DNA from: Utricularia gibba
Taxonomy: Eukaryota; Streptophyta; Magnoliopsida; Lamiales; Lentibulariaceae
Length of the DNA stretch: 64,000 nt
Assembly: GCA_002189035.1 (NCBI GenBank)
Contig: CM007989.1
Coordinates: 2,294,001-2,358,000 of the forward strand
Direction of reading: 5' to 3'
Below, piece after piece: positions 33,785 to 46,226 of the stretch. Positions within the stretch are counted from its first letter, which is position 1, and every line of letters begins with the position of its first letter. A program made the translations under genes and the position numbers. The notes under the pieces were generated by a model. The model made no database searches. It was given only the letters and a program-made list of their open reading frames with translations, and was not told the DNA's origin.

Positions 33785-35386
33785 GGTGAAAAAGTGAGCG
33801 CTATATTATCATACTGGTGGCTTCCGTATCCTGTGCTGTTTCATTTTCCCAAGCAATAACACCATGAGAGTTCTTGTGTGCTCACTCTCATTGGTTCGTG
33901 TGGCATTTTACATGGATTTGATCGCTGTGCTGTTCTGAACTACATGTTTGTTCCCTTCGATTTCTCATGTCGGCCTGCAACTTTTTAAGGACGTTTCTGG
34001 CTTCCTTGAGCTCAACGTCGCTGCTGGCTAGTGCAGCTTCCACAATTTCGTGGACTCCCCGTGTGCCTTAGAAATAGGGTGTGTTCGCTCTCGGTAACGA
34101 ACATTGATGGATTGATTACAAGAGTTGGGCAGAGGCTCGTGTGTGCGCAAATTGGGTTTCATTCTCGACACTACACGACGAATTGTGTTGGGTGAGAACT
34201 CATCTTCATGATTTTACGTTTTGGATTTTAATAACTTCTGGAGGGTCATGCATACATACGTACGTACATACGCTAGCGTTCTTGTTATACTCATCTTCAT
34301 TGATGAGATTCGGCATGCCTGAAATCTGAACCAGAAAAACACTGCAAATAAAGAATGTGTTGAACTTTTTGCAGACAGACAGAAGAGCAGCAGCAATTTC
34401 ACCAGTTTGATTAAGGGATTTTTGGGGTGCGCAGTGCTTGTAATGGCGGGCTTCGGGGGCTAATCTGCTTCCACGCCAAGATCTGATTTTTGCACAATTC
34501 CATAACACTGCGATCGAGGGGGAGTACTGGGAAAGCGAAAAGAATTGGGAGAAGGGGGCTTCAGAATCAGGCGACTGAAAAGAAGAATTTTTTTACGCAA
34601 ACCCCAAAGGAAATATCACATTCGTGGAGACAAACAACACGCTTATTCAGTAAAAGCAACAGCGACTTAGTCTCGGATCCAGCGAGAATATCCACCATTC
34701 TCAAAGGCTTTCCTGGACAAACTCATGCAGGGCATGTGCTAGTTAGTTATTATGTTGCGCAACCCAGAAGCATACTCCACTGTCATTCATCACATGTGTG
34801 TTAAAAAGAAGCCGTTTTGATCTTTCTAGATCTGCTCACACGTCTTCAGGGCCGGCCGGTTCATGGAGGGAGCCAATAGGGGCAGTAAAAATTGCATCTT
34901 TTTTATCCGGTAAACCAAGAAGACGAGTTAAAAAGCAAAAGATTCCAGCTAGACTTGTCGGTGGAGTGGCTGGGAAGAGCAGATATCAAGATTTTTGAGC
35001 CCCCAACAGCCGCAACTTCGCTGGCTTTAAATGCAACTGCTTTCTTCATATGGAAGAGAGGAAGGAAACAACAACAGCGGAAAAGTTAACTGCTTTTATG
35101 GCTCTGCTCTAGTTTAAAGTATGTTTCTGTTCACTACCTTACCTAGCTGAAGTGGCCATGTCAAGCTTTTCTTTATTTCTGCTTTTTATTGTGCAATGGT
35201 TCGCCTTTTTGTTGGCCTGCATCTTCTGAGAATCATGCTTTTGTTGTTGTTTTTCGTAACAGCGGAAAGGGATTTGAATGATCATCATCAAAAAGAAAGT
35301 AGCAATGGGTGGGGGATTCAGAGTGTTTTGTTGCTGAGCCAGAATCTGGTCATTTGATAAGCAAAACAAAACTGTTTCCTTTTTCT
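33785..35386. other. Intergenic region between eIF5 and the BYPASS1-like gene
   Basis: The first 200 bases are eIF5 3' UTR. A small (CATA/CGTA)n tract lies near 34248-34272. Open frames between 34490 and 35090 have no known domain. Nothing else is supported. Confidence 0.55.
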
Positions 35387-36414
35387 CTACCTATGGCTAC
35401 AGAAATCAGACAGCTTCTTCCTCCCTTCAACGATCTCGTCGAAGAAGTCATCAAGTTGCCCGATTACATTCTCTGATCCATCTCTCAGTACAGAGAAGCA
35501 GTTCTTGAGACCTTCGATTTTTTCTCTGATGGAGGCTTCTGATCCCCTGCTCGTTTCAAGCTCTCCTCTCAATTCATCAATGACGGCTCTCGATTTCCTG
35601 AACTCACACAACAGAACCCCACCTCCGCCAGGTAAATGGGCCATCTCTGAAACAACCCTTTGCTGCAATCGCGCAGCAGAGACCATGAACGATGATCCAT
35701 AAAAAACACAGCCATCGTACTCGGTAATGGAAAAATCAGCAGCAAATTGCGATGAAGAATAGCAGTAAACGAAGCCCTGTAGCAGTATCATCAGCAGAAA
35801 CGAACTGACATTTCTCATTGCGTAAATAACACCTCTGAATCCACTAAAGGCGTTTAGCTTCGATTCGACAGATACCCTTTCACCGAACTTCAATGACAGA
35901 GGCCCAATCCTGGTTTCAACCAATCCCCTGTTTTCTTCTTCTACGCCGACAGCTTCCCTTCTGCAACGCGAGATGGCTCGAACAATCTGACACAAAAAAG
36001 AACAGCATCTTCATATGTTCTAATCTGTGAAATGAAAATTCGTTTTTTTTTTTTTACCTGTCGAGAAAGCTGTGAACCGAGGCGACGATTGGCGTCGAGA
36101 GAAGAAGCCATTTCAAGGCCTGCAGAGCAGTAATTCTCCATAGCAGAAATCCCATCTTTGAGAACATGACAGACATCCCAAAGCTTGGAGCTTTCATCCA
36201 TGTATTCATCGAGCCATTTTTCACCCACGGGGAGATGAAGCTTCTGCACCAAAACGAGGAGTTGAGAGTGAAATGATCTCAGAAGGGAAACAACTGTCTG
36301 CAAGAACTGCATCGACATGAAGTCGTTGGATAAGAAAACGCGCTCAAGATCATCGATTCCCCTGGTGAGGAAACTGTAGAAGCCGTTGACAGAATTAGAT
36401 GAAAAGGGATCCAT
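35387..36414 (-). CDS. BYPASS1-like (BPS1/DUF793 type) protein
   Basis: Two exons, 36414-36058 and 35986-35387, giving 318 residues. The start was set at [16 protein letters not shown] because the frame upstream of it has no ATG. The N-terminal half ([60 protein letters not shown]) matches the conserved first part of plant BPS1 proteins. The middle carries one hydrophobic segment ([17 protein letters not shown]) and the C terminus a probable coiled coil. BPS1 in Arabidopsis prevents constitutive production of a mobile root-derived growth inhibitor. The biochemical function is unknown, and this paralogue is assigned by similarity of the N-terminal half only. Confidence 0.7.
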
Positions 36415-39400
36415 GAAAACCGAAAGAAGAAGAAGAAGAAGAGGGATGAATGAAATGAATAGGAGAAATACAAGAGGAGGAGACAGTGATATCTGAACAG
36501 AGGAAAAGAAAAGCAAGAAAGAGGAGAAGCGGGTGAGGGATTGTGAGTGAATCCACACAGTTATAGGTTCCCTGGAGAGGGAAGAAGACTAGAATTCTTC
36601 CATTTTCAATGTTTGAAAATGAACCAGAGTTGCAGAAAGACAGGAGACAAGCACAATTTCCCATCTCACTACGAGGAAACAACACTTCAACCACAATCAA
36701 AAAATGCACAAATTCCCATTTCCATAACCAGAGGGATACCAAACAGGCACTCCCACCAAAGGTATGTACATCAAAAAAAGCAAACAGGGTTTTTTTTTCT
36801 TAATGAATTAAAGCAACTTGGATTTGAAAATATTTGTTTTTACTTCAATGTTGCCTGGTTGATTGCGAGTGATTACCCAGTCTTCTCTCTTCTCCAGCTA
36901 ATCAACATCGATGCCAAACTTAATCTGTGTACATATGTTTTGTTTTGGATTCTTGTGTAGATTTGTTGATTGCAATGTAAGGATACTGCATCAATGAAAC
37001 TTCACTCCATTCCACTGCATCCCATCCCATCTAACAATCCAGGAAAAGCTCATACTGAAGCCTGCCTGCCACGCAAAATCCAACGTCTGTTAAACATAAT
37101 ATAACTGAGACCTTGTGGAAATTTATCATGAGATCTATTCGACAATACAAGTGGAACCATTTTCATTACAATTTCAAAGCTAAACATGATATCATAACAG
37201 TGGATGAGAAACCATAACGCTCCTCAAAACAGACAATATCATATCAGGATGAACAGGAAGCCATCAGCAGCTGCCAAACAAAAAACAACCGAGACCTGGG
37301 GGGCAAAAAAGGGTAAATAGCCCTAGGAGGGATGTAATTTGGAGTTGATCCCAAGTCATTATCTTCCTGGGGTTCCGCGTGTGCGAGATATGAGTACAGT
37401 GACTTGTAAACCAGCAGCAGCTTGTCTTCTTCCCAGCCACGAACACCGCGGGCCACCAATAATCCCCTCGTGCTGGTTCATTGAGCGTGCCTCCTCTCCC
37501 TCCCTGCGTTGGAATTTTGTTCTGTTTTTGAAATGGCTGTATTTTACACTTTAATAATTAAATAATAAACTAACTAAAAAAGTTATCATATTTATTTGTT
37601 TATATTTTTTAAAAATACATTTGTATCTTCATATTAAATTATATATTAATTTAACTTATTAAATTTTAATATTTCAATAACAATTTTATAAAATCCTAAA
37701 ATTGATTTTTATTATCAAATACATTTAACTTTCGAATTAATATAAAATATCTTATACAATGCTTTAAAAAAGACATGGTACAAGATTTTTATAATCATTC
37801 TACTTAAATTCATACTATTTTTCATTTGAAATCGATATTAAATTCAACTAAAATGGTTAATCCACCTTTCATTGAGGGGGACCTTACAATTCTATTCTAC
37901 ATAATATGCAACAAAAATGAAAAACATATCCCTAGTTACTAACACATTTACGGAAGTGAATTGAATTAATTCCCTCCCACGTAGTTTCCAAAGCCTAGAA
38001 TTGGACACGGCGGTCGGACCGGTGAAACTACTAATTTTGTCCTAATTACAAATACACAGTGGCCAGCGAAGAGTCCTTAACGGCGTCCTAACCAGACAAT
38101 TAATTATTCAAATAAAAAGAGAGAGAGAGAAGAAGAAGCAGATCTGGATGAATGTGTTCGTGGGTCCACTTGCTGCTTGGAGATTTCATGGGATGAGTAT
38201 TGTATTATTTCTATTCACCCGTGTCTTGAATTATTGCCTTTTTAAAATTCCATTATAATAATCATTTAGGAAGCAGCAAGTATCATAGGCAGAAGAGCAG
38301 GCACAGCTCATTTTTGTCGTCCACACATGCAATACTCGGACAATAAAATAAAGTATTAAAATACACACAAACAAACAATCCTCATTTGATTACTCAAGGT
38401 ATTTTGAGTTGGAATGGTTAAGGCCCAAGATGCCTTCATTTTAAGATGTATAGTTTTATTAGTTTTTAAAAAATGTATACAAATGTGTATAAAATGTTAA
38501 AAATATAAAATAATAGATTATGAAGGTGGAATGATGACAGAGTTTCATCATCATAGTTCAACCAACCATTTCTTTAAATGCATATACTGTTCCTTTCGTT
38601 TATTTTGTATCAAATGAAATAATTATAATTGAACTATTTGAGAATAACGGTCTCAAATATATAAAGACAACATTAAAAGCGTGACTGACCCTCCAGATTT
38701 GGTTTGCTAACAATGTGTGTATTAAGAGTAAGATTAGTGATGAATAATTCCTCACCAATACGTACTTAAACAATGTTCCATAATATTTTTGAAACATGTG
38801 TTTATTTTTTAAAATTATTTTAGAAAAATAGAAATAAGAATTAAAAATAACCAATTCATTACTTTTTTAAAAATAACTTTTGTAATATAATATTAAAAGT
38901 GTTTTTAATAGAATTACTTTTATAATTAAAAACATTTTTAAACAAAACTATTTTTATTTTTGAATAGTAAAAATATGTTTTAAAATTTTTCCAAAACACT
39001 ACTTTAATATATATGATTAAATTGCATTGCAAATGGTGTGTGTGCATATTGATGTAATGAAAAAAGAAGAGTGAGATATCAATGATTGCAATTGATATGT
39101 GGGTTGGGTTTGGGGGTTAAAAGGAGGGAGGAAGCGCGGGATGAATGAAATGAATCAATGATTCGTAGGCGGTTGGGGTTGTCGGTGGGGGTAGGCCCAG
39201 GGGCGCGAGCTTGTCTGAGTCTGGGCAGGCAACTCCATTACTCCACCTGCTCTCTGCTTTTTACTACCGTACCATGTGGGGATCCGATTCAGCCTTGATC
39301 CCTCCGGAGACAGATAAAAAAAAGGAACAAAATAACCAAGATCTTGGCTTTGGTGCCAACCATAGCTTTATCATCTCTTTCCACGCTAACCCCCACTCCT

Positions 39401-41869
39401 AATGTTATCTTAATCTCTCTCACGCTACTAATGAAAGCTTAATTAGCATCCATCAGCCATGGCTGAATGGCAAGGCTGCTGTTTCCATCTTCATGTGAAG
39501 CTTTAACAAGGCGACTACATCAGCTGCAAATGCGCAAGCTTGGATCAGTCAAAGATTAAAGAGCAGTTTCCAGCAGATATAGATAGACATGTTTGTCTTC
39601 CCATAGCATGATTCACAGCAGAAGTTTAGCACCAAGAAAGGTATTCTAACAGCGGCTGCATGTGATGGAAAAGATGGAGGAAAGAATGACGGGAAGCTAC
39701 AACTGATTGATTATCTCTCAGAAAAAAAAAAAGAAGAAAAAAGCAGGACCAAGAACGTATCTGGATGAGTGGATAGCTTCCAAATTTTGTCTACCGAGAC
39801 AATGCTGTGTACATCATGAACAATATGCAGTCAAAATGCATCCTAATATTCCCAACCTCAACAATTTCTCTTGCAGCAAGACATGCGCTACGATGGCACC
39901 ACTGATGCCACGTGCCATTTCCATATCCTTATTTTCCAATGATGCGATTATACGTACATACTGCACCAAGGGAGCGTTGGAAAGACAGGAGGAGACTTAA
40001 TGTAGGCACTAAAATTTTCGAAAGTTCAGAACAAAAGCCTTCCATCAATGAAAATTAAAAAGCAGGCAATGCGAATAAACCACAAAACTCATCAACGACC
40101 ATTCCATTCCAATCCTCCTGAACCTGAACTCAACAAAAAATAAATAAATTCATAAAAAAGGTGAAAAACAACGACATTCACGGTCATGGAAAGAGTTGGA
40201 TTCCGATCGAGATTCCTTACAGTGGCGAGTGCCACTGGCGTCAACCCTCTGCAAACCCTTCTTCTTTAGGATGAAATTGACCCCATTACGTTCTCCCTGA
40301 CACGACCAAGCAAGCCCCTGTGAATCTAAACAAAAAAAAAAAACAATCTTTCACAGGCGTTCAAAAAACCGATTACGGAGAACTTAATCGGACCTCTTCT
40401 CCCATTTCTTCTGAAAGCAATTATGTACATGCGGCCAACAGCATTGATGCACCAGTCAAGTGCTCCCACTTCTCACTGCGTACGCCCAGAACGCCATGTG
40501 CTGTAGCTTGTTGAACAGGTTTGGGGCCTAGGGCTGGAGGGAGGGAACACACGCAACCACACATTTCAAATCCTACTATTTTAGGTTGATGACGCTCATT
40601 TTATTCTTTGTTGTTTTTAGTAGGTACAAATAAAAATAATCGACGTGAATACCAAATTTTGTTTTATTTAATTGTTAATTATTTGGTTCGGGCATGATCC
40701 GATTGCCCGTTTTACTGACGGGTTTGGGTGGCCCGATGGGATCAAACCGGGTTTTAAAACGTAAGTGGAAACCAGGGAAACAAACTACGTCAATGCATTC
40801 CAAATCCAATAGATGCGAAAAATGCGGGAAAAAGAAATAAAAAATTTAATGAAAATATTATTATACACAAGTTTCCCTTTCCAGCTTGACTGTAATAGGA
40901 TCCGCATTCAATTACAAAAATAGCAACGTTTTCAAAAGGAATCGCTCGCTCGCCCTTATTTTCTCACCCTGTCGGCTTCATTTCACACGAGGAGGAGGAG
41001 GGAGAGTGAGGTAAAAGAGACGGGGTTTTCCGTTCATTGCGAGGTACCTCTTCGGCATCATTTTCTCCTGAAAAGGGTAACTCTTTGAACCGCAGGTGTT
41101 TCTTCATCTCACCCCTACATATATTTATAGTGAATCTTGAATCTCACCTGAACTTTCTGCTGCCTTTTTCTCCTTCTCCGTTTAAAGCTAGAATCTTGAA
41201 CTGGGTTGGAGGCTTTGATCATGAGAATGGAAAATTTTCAAAGGTTTAGCCAGCGCTTTGAATTAAACTAGAATCTTGAACTGAAGCCAGGTTTCGCCGC
41301 CGTCGTGCTCCGGGACTCGTATCATCTGTTCAAAAAAGAAAGGCACAAACCCATGAAAATTTACGGACTGGTACTCATAAAAGTGGTATGACTGCGAGAT
41401 TCTTTACCACTGTTTCGTGTTTGGTGAAGAATAAATGGATGAGATGCAGATTCTGCATATAATCATAAATGCGATGAAAATTTCTCTCATCTCCATTGGA
41501 GAGTTTACCTGGGGTTATTCCTGTATAGGAAACTTTCATCGTCTTCCTGCAGCCTTACCTGTACTTCACTGCACAAACCTCTGTAATTCACCAATTAGCA
41601 TCCTTGCCCATCTCCCCTGCCACTTCGCTTTCCCATATATGTTGGCAGCCAAGTCGATAAAGTAATGAAGTCAGTGGGCTTTCACCATCCCAAAGAATAA
41701 TTTACTCCTAATCTGTGTGGGAAAAGCATCTTTCTCAACACTCAATCTCCTTTCCCTTGTATAACTCGAGATACGATTTTTTCCGAGAAGAATTCACCTT
41801 GGTTTGTTATCTTCTTCGCAGACGCAGCACGAAATTTAATTCGTCAACTTTCTACAACCGGGTTTCTTG
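36415..41869. other. Long gene-poor interval before the MATE gene
   Basis: 5.4 kb without a supported gene. AT-rich blocks lie at 37540-37880 and 38400-39020, and a GA-rich run near 38118-38140. Short frames at 37244-37459, 39707-40000 and 40320-40514 have no domain. From about 41000 the MATE promoter and leader begin; the 16-mer CTAGAATCTTGAACTG occurs there twice, at about 41188 and 41268. Confidence 0.55.
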
Positions 41870-43506
41870 ATGGCTGAAAGAAGCAGAGACTTGGAAAGCA
41901 ACAGATACCCTGTTTCGACCCAGGTGGTGGAGGAGTTGAAAGATCTCTGGTCAATGGCGCTCCCAACGACGGCGATGAACTTTCTGGTTTACATCAGAGC
42001 AGCGGTTTCAGTAATGTTCTTGGGAATGCTCGGAAGTTTAGAGTTAGCCGGCGGCGCACTCTCGATTGGGTTCACAAATATCACTGGCTACTCTGTTTTA
42101 GTCGGCCTTGCTTCAGGGCTCGAGCCTGTATGCAGTCAAGCGTACGGCAGTCAAAATTGGGAGCTCCTTTCTCTATCTCTGCATCGAATGATCTTCATAC
42201 TCCTCTTAGCCATCATCCCCATATCTTTTCTCTGGATCAAACTCGAAACCATCATGAATTTCCTCGGGCAAGACAAGGAAATCACTGCGATTTCCGCAAC
42301 TTACTGCCTCTACGCGCTTCCAGACCTGTTAATCAACGTGATGTTACAACCGATTAGGGTATACTTGCGATCTCAGGGAGTGACAAAGCCCCAAATGTGG
42401 TGTACCCTAATTGCAGTAGCGTTTCACGTACCTCTGAATTACTTTCTGGTGGTGACCAACAATTTAGGGATTCGAGGTGTAGCGATTGCCTCGGTGCTGA
42501 CGAATTTGAGCATGACGACGCTGATGACTGCGTATGTTTGCATGTATGGGAGATGGGAAAGAAGATTGAAAGGGGGATTTGGTGAGATCTGCGGCGGCAT
42601 TGGGCCCCTACTGAGGCTGGCGGTGCCGAGCTGTGTCGGAATATGTTTCGAGTGGTGGTGGTATGAAATCGTGACCATTCTCGCCGGGTACTTACCGACG
42701 CCGAAGTTGGCCGTCGCTGCCACCGGAATCATAATTCAAACCACCAGTCTCATGTACACTGTTCCCATGGCCTTGGCTGGTTGTGCCTCCGCACGGGTAA
42801 ATTTGCTACTCCTTTCAAAATACATATTTTTTAATAGGAAAAATTATATGATTTTAAGCTTTAATCATATTAAATTATTTTTTTAAAAAATGGTCGATTA
42901 ATTACTTTATTATTTAGAATATAATCAGTTAATCAGTATAAGAAAATTCAGACGTGTTTGGGATTGCAATTGCAGGTGGGCAATGAGCTCGGAGCAGGAA
43001 GGCCACACAAGGCCAAGGTAGCTGCAATCGTGGCACTGGGTTGCGCATTCGCGATCGGCTGCATAAACGTCGCATGGACGGTGGCGTTTCGCAACCACTG
43101 GGGCGGCGTCTTCACCCCAGACAACGATCTCAAGCTCCTCGTCGCCTCCGTTCTTCCGGTGATCGGTCTCTGTGAGCTGGGGAACTGTCCCCAAACCACC
43201 GGCTGCGGCATTCTTCGAGGATGCGCACGGCCGTCGGTCGGCGCTCGCATCAACCTCGGATCGTTCTACTTTGTCGGCACGCCGGTTGCCGTGGGGGCTG
43301 CGTTTTGGCTGGGCGCAGGGTTCATGGGTCTGTGGCTTGGGCTGCTGTCTGCCCAAGCCACATGCTCTGTGTCGATTCTGTACGTCGTGTTGCGGTGCAC
43401 GGACTGGGAAGGCGAAGCCATGAAGGCACGGAAGATGAGCAGTGTGGAGATGGCCAGTAGCAGACGAGCTGAAGAGGACGAGCAAAGGCTGCTCAGCGGA
43501 GGGTGA
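41870..43506 (+). CDS. MATE-family efflux transporter (DTX48/ADS1-like subgroup)
   Basis: Two exons, 41870-42796 and 42976-43506, encoding 485 residues with twelve predicted membrane helices. The two MatE domains are visible as [19 protein letters not shown] and [15 protein letters not shown] in the N half, and [14 protein letters not shown] at the start of exon 2 in the C half. The intron sits exactly before [10 protein letters not shown], a position common in this family. MATE proteins export organic cations, hormones or citrate by proton antiport. The C-terminal [16 protein letters not shown] resembles the acidic di-leucine-like tail of plant members in endosomes, Golgi or vacuole. Subgroup and localisation are inferred from general resemblance. 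Confidence 0.9.
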
Positions 43507-44581
43507 TGAGTCTGGGAAGACGATCCACAGCATGTGCACTCTTTTGCTGACTTCTTAAATCAAATTTTGTTTAGTAACATAATAAAATATTTTGTAAATG
43601 ATGTTTTTAAATAATAATGATCACATAATTATTTAATCCGTAACATGAAGAGAGCATTTTGGATAATTAAATTTTAATAATATATGAAGTGTAATTGTTA
43701 ATTTAATTTTTTATTGGTCACAGTTTTGGTGAATTGAGAATTCATGTAATAAACAAAATAAAGGAAGAAATTAAAGAGAAGGCTGTCTCTTTTCTTTCTA
43801 CTGGAGGTGTTCTGTTGGCTGGCTACCAGAAAAGTGAGTTACACTGGAAGGGTTTCCGAAGGCGATCAAGGTTTCGGCCTGAAATATGGGAATGTGATCT
43901 TAGACTAGAAATCGGCGTCGTTCAGGTTTTTTGGTGCAACCTTGTCGGGGAATCACGAATCCGGAGCAGCTCTGTATTTGATTTGATCTATTTCTGCTGA
44001 ATTGTAAGTCGGACTAAACACCAATATCTTGATATTGTTCTTCTATTTGGATGTGTTACTGTAATTTCCGTTCTAGCGTTTTAGTCAAATCGAATTTTCA
44101 CTATATACCATGCTGTTTCGCATGGCGAATTGGGTTTGTTAAATACTCACGCATGCTGTAGTTTTTAAATGCTAGTGTGTAAAGATTCATTTTTTATGGT
44201 TGTCGTATCGTGGATTCGATGATGATATGCCTTGATTGTAATCGGGGGTTACTTTATTGAATTTTTATGGTCATTTGTCTACTGCAGTCATCCTTATTGA
44301 ATTTTTGCTATGCTGAAAGTAAGTTCTCCCCTCTATTTTTGGGACTGTAACGAAGCACTTGATAGTTTGGTGACATGATGTTGAAGATCATTCAGCCGTT
44401 GCTCATCTTTGTCAACAATTATTCGCTTTGGTTTCGTTCAGTAGGTTTGCATGATGATTCCATGGAAGTCTTTCATTTGTATGTCTCCACTGATTTAGTT
44501 TGCACTGGCGTTGGAAATCTGGAATTTGGAAGTGCTTTCTGATACTCCTGTGGTTTTCTCTCTTGTTAGATTCTGGACCTG
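43507..44581. other. MATE 3' region and VMA21 leader with intron
   Basis: AT-rich to about 43730. The VMA21 5' UTR then appears to be split by an intron from a GTAAGT donor near 44005 to a TTAG acceptor near 44569. I looked for a snoRNA in this intron and found no convincing C/D pairing with a terminal stem. Confidence 0.5.
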
Positions 44582-45347
44582 ATGGGTGTCACAAGCAAGT
44601 TTATTATAGCATCTGCATTAATGTGGGTTTTACCGATCTTGATTATATATGGGTTTAACCATAAGGTTTATGCTGGTGAGCGTGCATTCTTTATCATAGT
44701 TGGCGTTTATACTTCCTTTGTTTACTGTTTTCTCTCTTTCTCACTTGTATTTCACCCAAGTTCAGGTTCGGTTTATTGTCTGGTAACTACGTATTATGAA
44801 AAGCCTTTTGAGCCTCACTACTTTTGAGGGCATTTTTTTTCCTGTTCCATTTTCTTGGACTTGCGCCTTGCTCTTTTTTTTCCCAACCAAGTTTCAATCT
44901 GAAGCACTTCAATAAAACGGTGGCTGTGATCTTTTTTGCTTGTAATAAGAAAATAAGCAGCTTCTGTGGAAACCTTCTATAGGATTTCTAATGCCGGTTG
45001 ATTTTTTTTTTGTGAAAAACCAGATTTTTATATGCGGTGTATCTCTGAGATTGCATAGCCTTCTTTGCATCATGTTATACGTTTTTCGAGTGTAATGGTT
45101 TCTGGCCATTTGAATCTTATAAGCAGGTATCGTTGATTTGACTCCCGAGTCTGTCACGTTGTGGAGTGGTATCCTGGCAGTCGTCTCTGTGAATATTGTC
45201 ATAGCACTGTATATCTACGCCGCCATTAAAGAACCTGCAAACAAACATGAGCCAGATCCCAAATTCGTGTCTGATGCCAAGGAAAGCATAAAAAACTTTG
45301 GATCAGTTGAAGCGGACTCATCATCAGATCGTGCAAAGCAAGAGTAG
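44582..45347 (+). CDS. VMA21: V-ATPase assembly factor VMA21-like protein
   Basis: Two exons, 44582-44675 and 45127-45347, encoding 104 residues. Helix 1 (FIIASALMWVLPILIIYGF) and helix 2 (WSGILAVVSVNIVIALYIYAAI) are separated by a short lumenal loop (GIVDLTPESVT), the VMA21 topology. The cytosolic tail EPANKHEPDPKFV is typical of plant members. VMA21 is an ER membrane chaperone needed to assemble the V0 sector of the vacuolar H+-ATPase. The splice joins in phase 1, and length and topology match the family. Confidence 0.9.
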
Positions 45348-46226
45348 TAAGCAGTGAGTGATAGGAGAAGCTTCTTGATACAGCACTCTGCTTTGCCTTC
45401 GCTAGTGAGTTGTGGCTGATTTGAGGATACTCATTCCCTTCAAAAAGTATTGTTACTGAATAAACGAACGCTTAGTCTTTTGTACTAGTTTTCTCAGAAT
45501 ACAATTCTTCTGAATGTAGCACAAGCTTCGTTTTTGCTCTTCATACATTCCTTTAGCTTGTAGCTTGTGAGGAGACAATCTTTAAAAGATAACTTCAAGA
45601 GAAGTGCTTTTGGGATCCAAAACTAAAACTAGACTATCATTGTCTTCTTGGTCTCCGATCCCAAATCTTTTTTAAGAGGAGAAGCAGAACTTCAAAGTAT
45701 GCTCAAAAAGAAAGAATAATGGAGGTGCTACTGCCCTTCTATCGTTTCTTGTGCTAGATTCATTGTATTTTCCTTAGCATCCGTGCTCAGGGATGAAAAC
45801 CCTGTGTTTTCAATAAAGGCTAACACCTGTTTTCTCAAGGTTCACACAATCGCTCAAATTCAACACGCCATTTCTGGGGACGAAGGTGATGCCTTGATGT
45901 GACATAAGGGGCACGTTAGCTCTCAGCGAGATGTTGTTAACTGCCCATAAAACAAAAACCCTCACAATGATCAATGAATGGATAAATCGAAGGTAAAGAT
46001 GGCTGGCTATCTGCAGAATCAAATAGCTGGTTCAAAAGTACAAAATACAGTAATATACAGGCACCCCTTGCGTCCTGGCCACTGAGAATGAAGTCCGGGA
46101 AGTCGTCAATTGTCCCTGGGGAGGGTCTTGCCACCAAGCTCTGAGAATCAACATAAGAATCAATGGCATTGTTCTGCGATGATCTTTTCCCAATCCGTAA
46201 TGCAGAAAAGAAACTTCCATCCATTT
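45348..46226. other. Convergent 3' region between VMA21 and the MUCI70-like gene
   Basis: 3' UTR sequence of both genes, with AATAAA near 45459 on the plus strand. No additional gene is seen. Confidence 0.55.

Noticed and set aside
34490-35089. Series of short plus-strand frames between eIF5 and the BYPASS1-like gene
   Set aside because: Overlapping frames with no domain and no splice logic.
37244-37459. Minus-strand frame of about 70 codons with hydrophobic end
   Set aside because: No family match, no partner exons and no promoter signs.
39707-40000. Plus-strand frame of 97 codons beginning with a poly-lysine run
   Set aside because: The lysines come from a poly-A tract, and there is no domain.
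44218-44318. GATGATGA and CTGA boxes in the VMA21 leader intron, as a possible C/D snoRNA
   Set aside because: There is no terminal stem and no convincing C'/D' pair. Such short motifs occur by chance in AT-rich introns.
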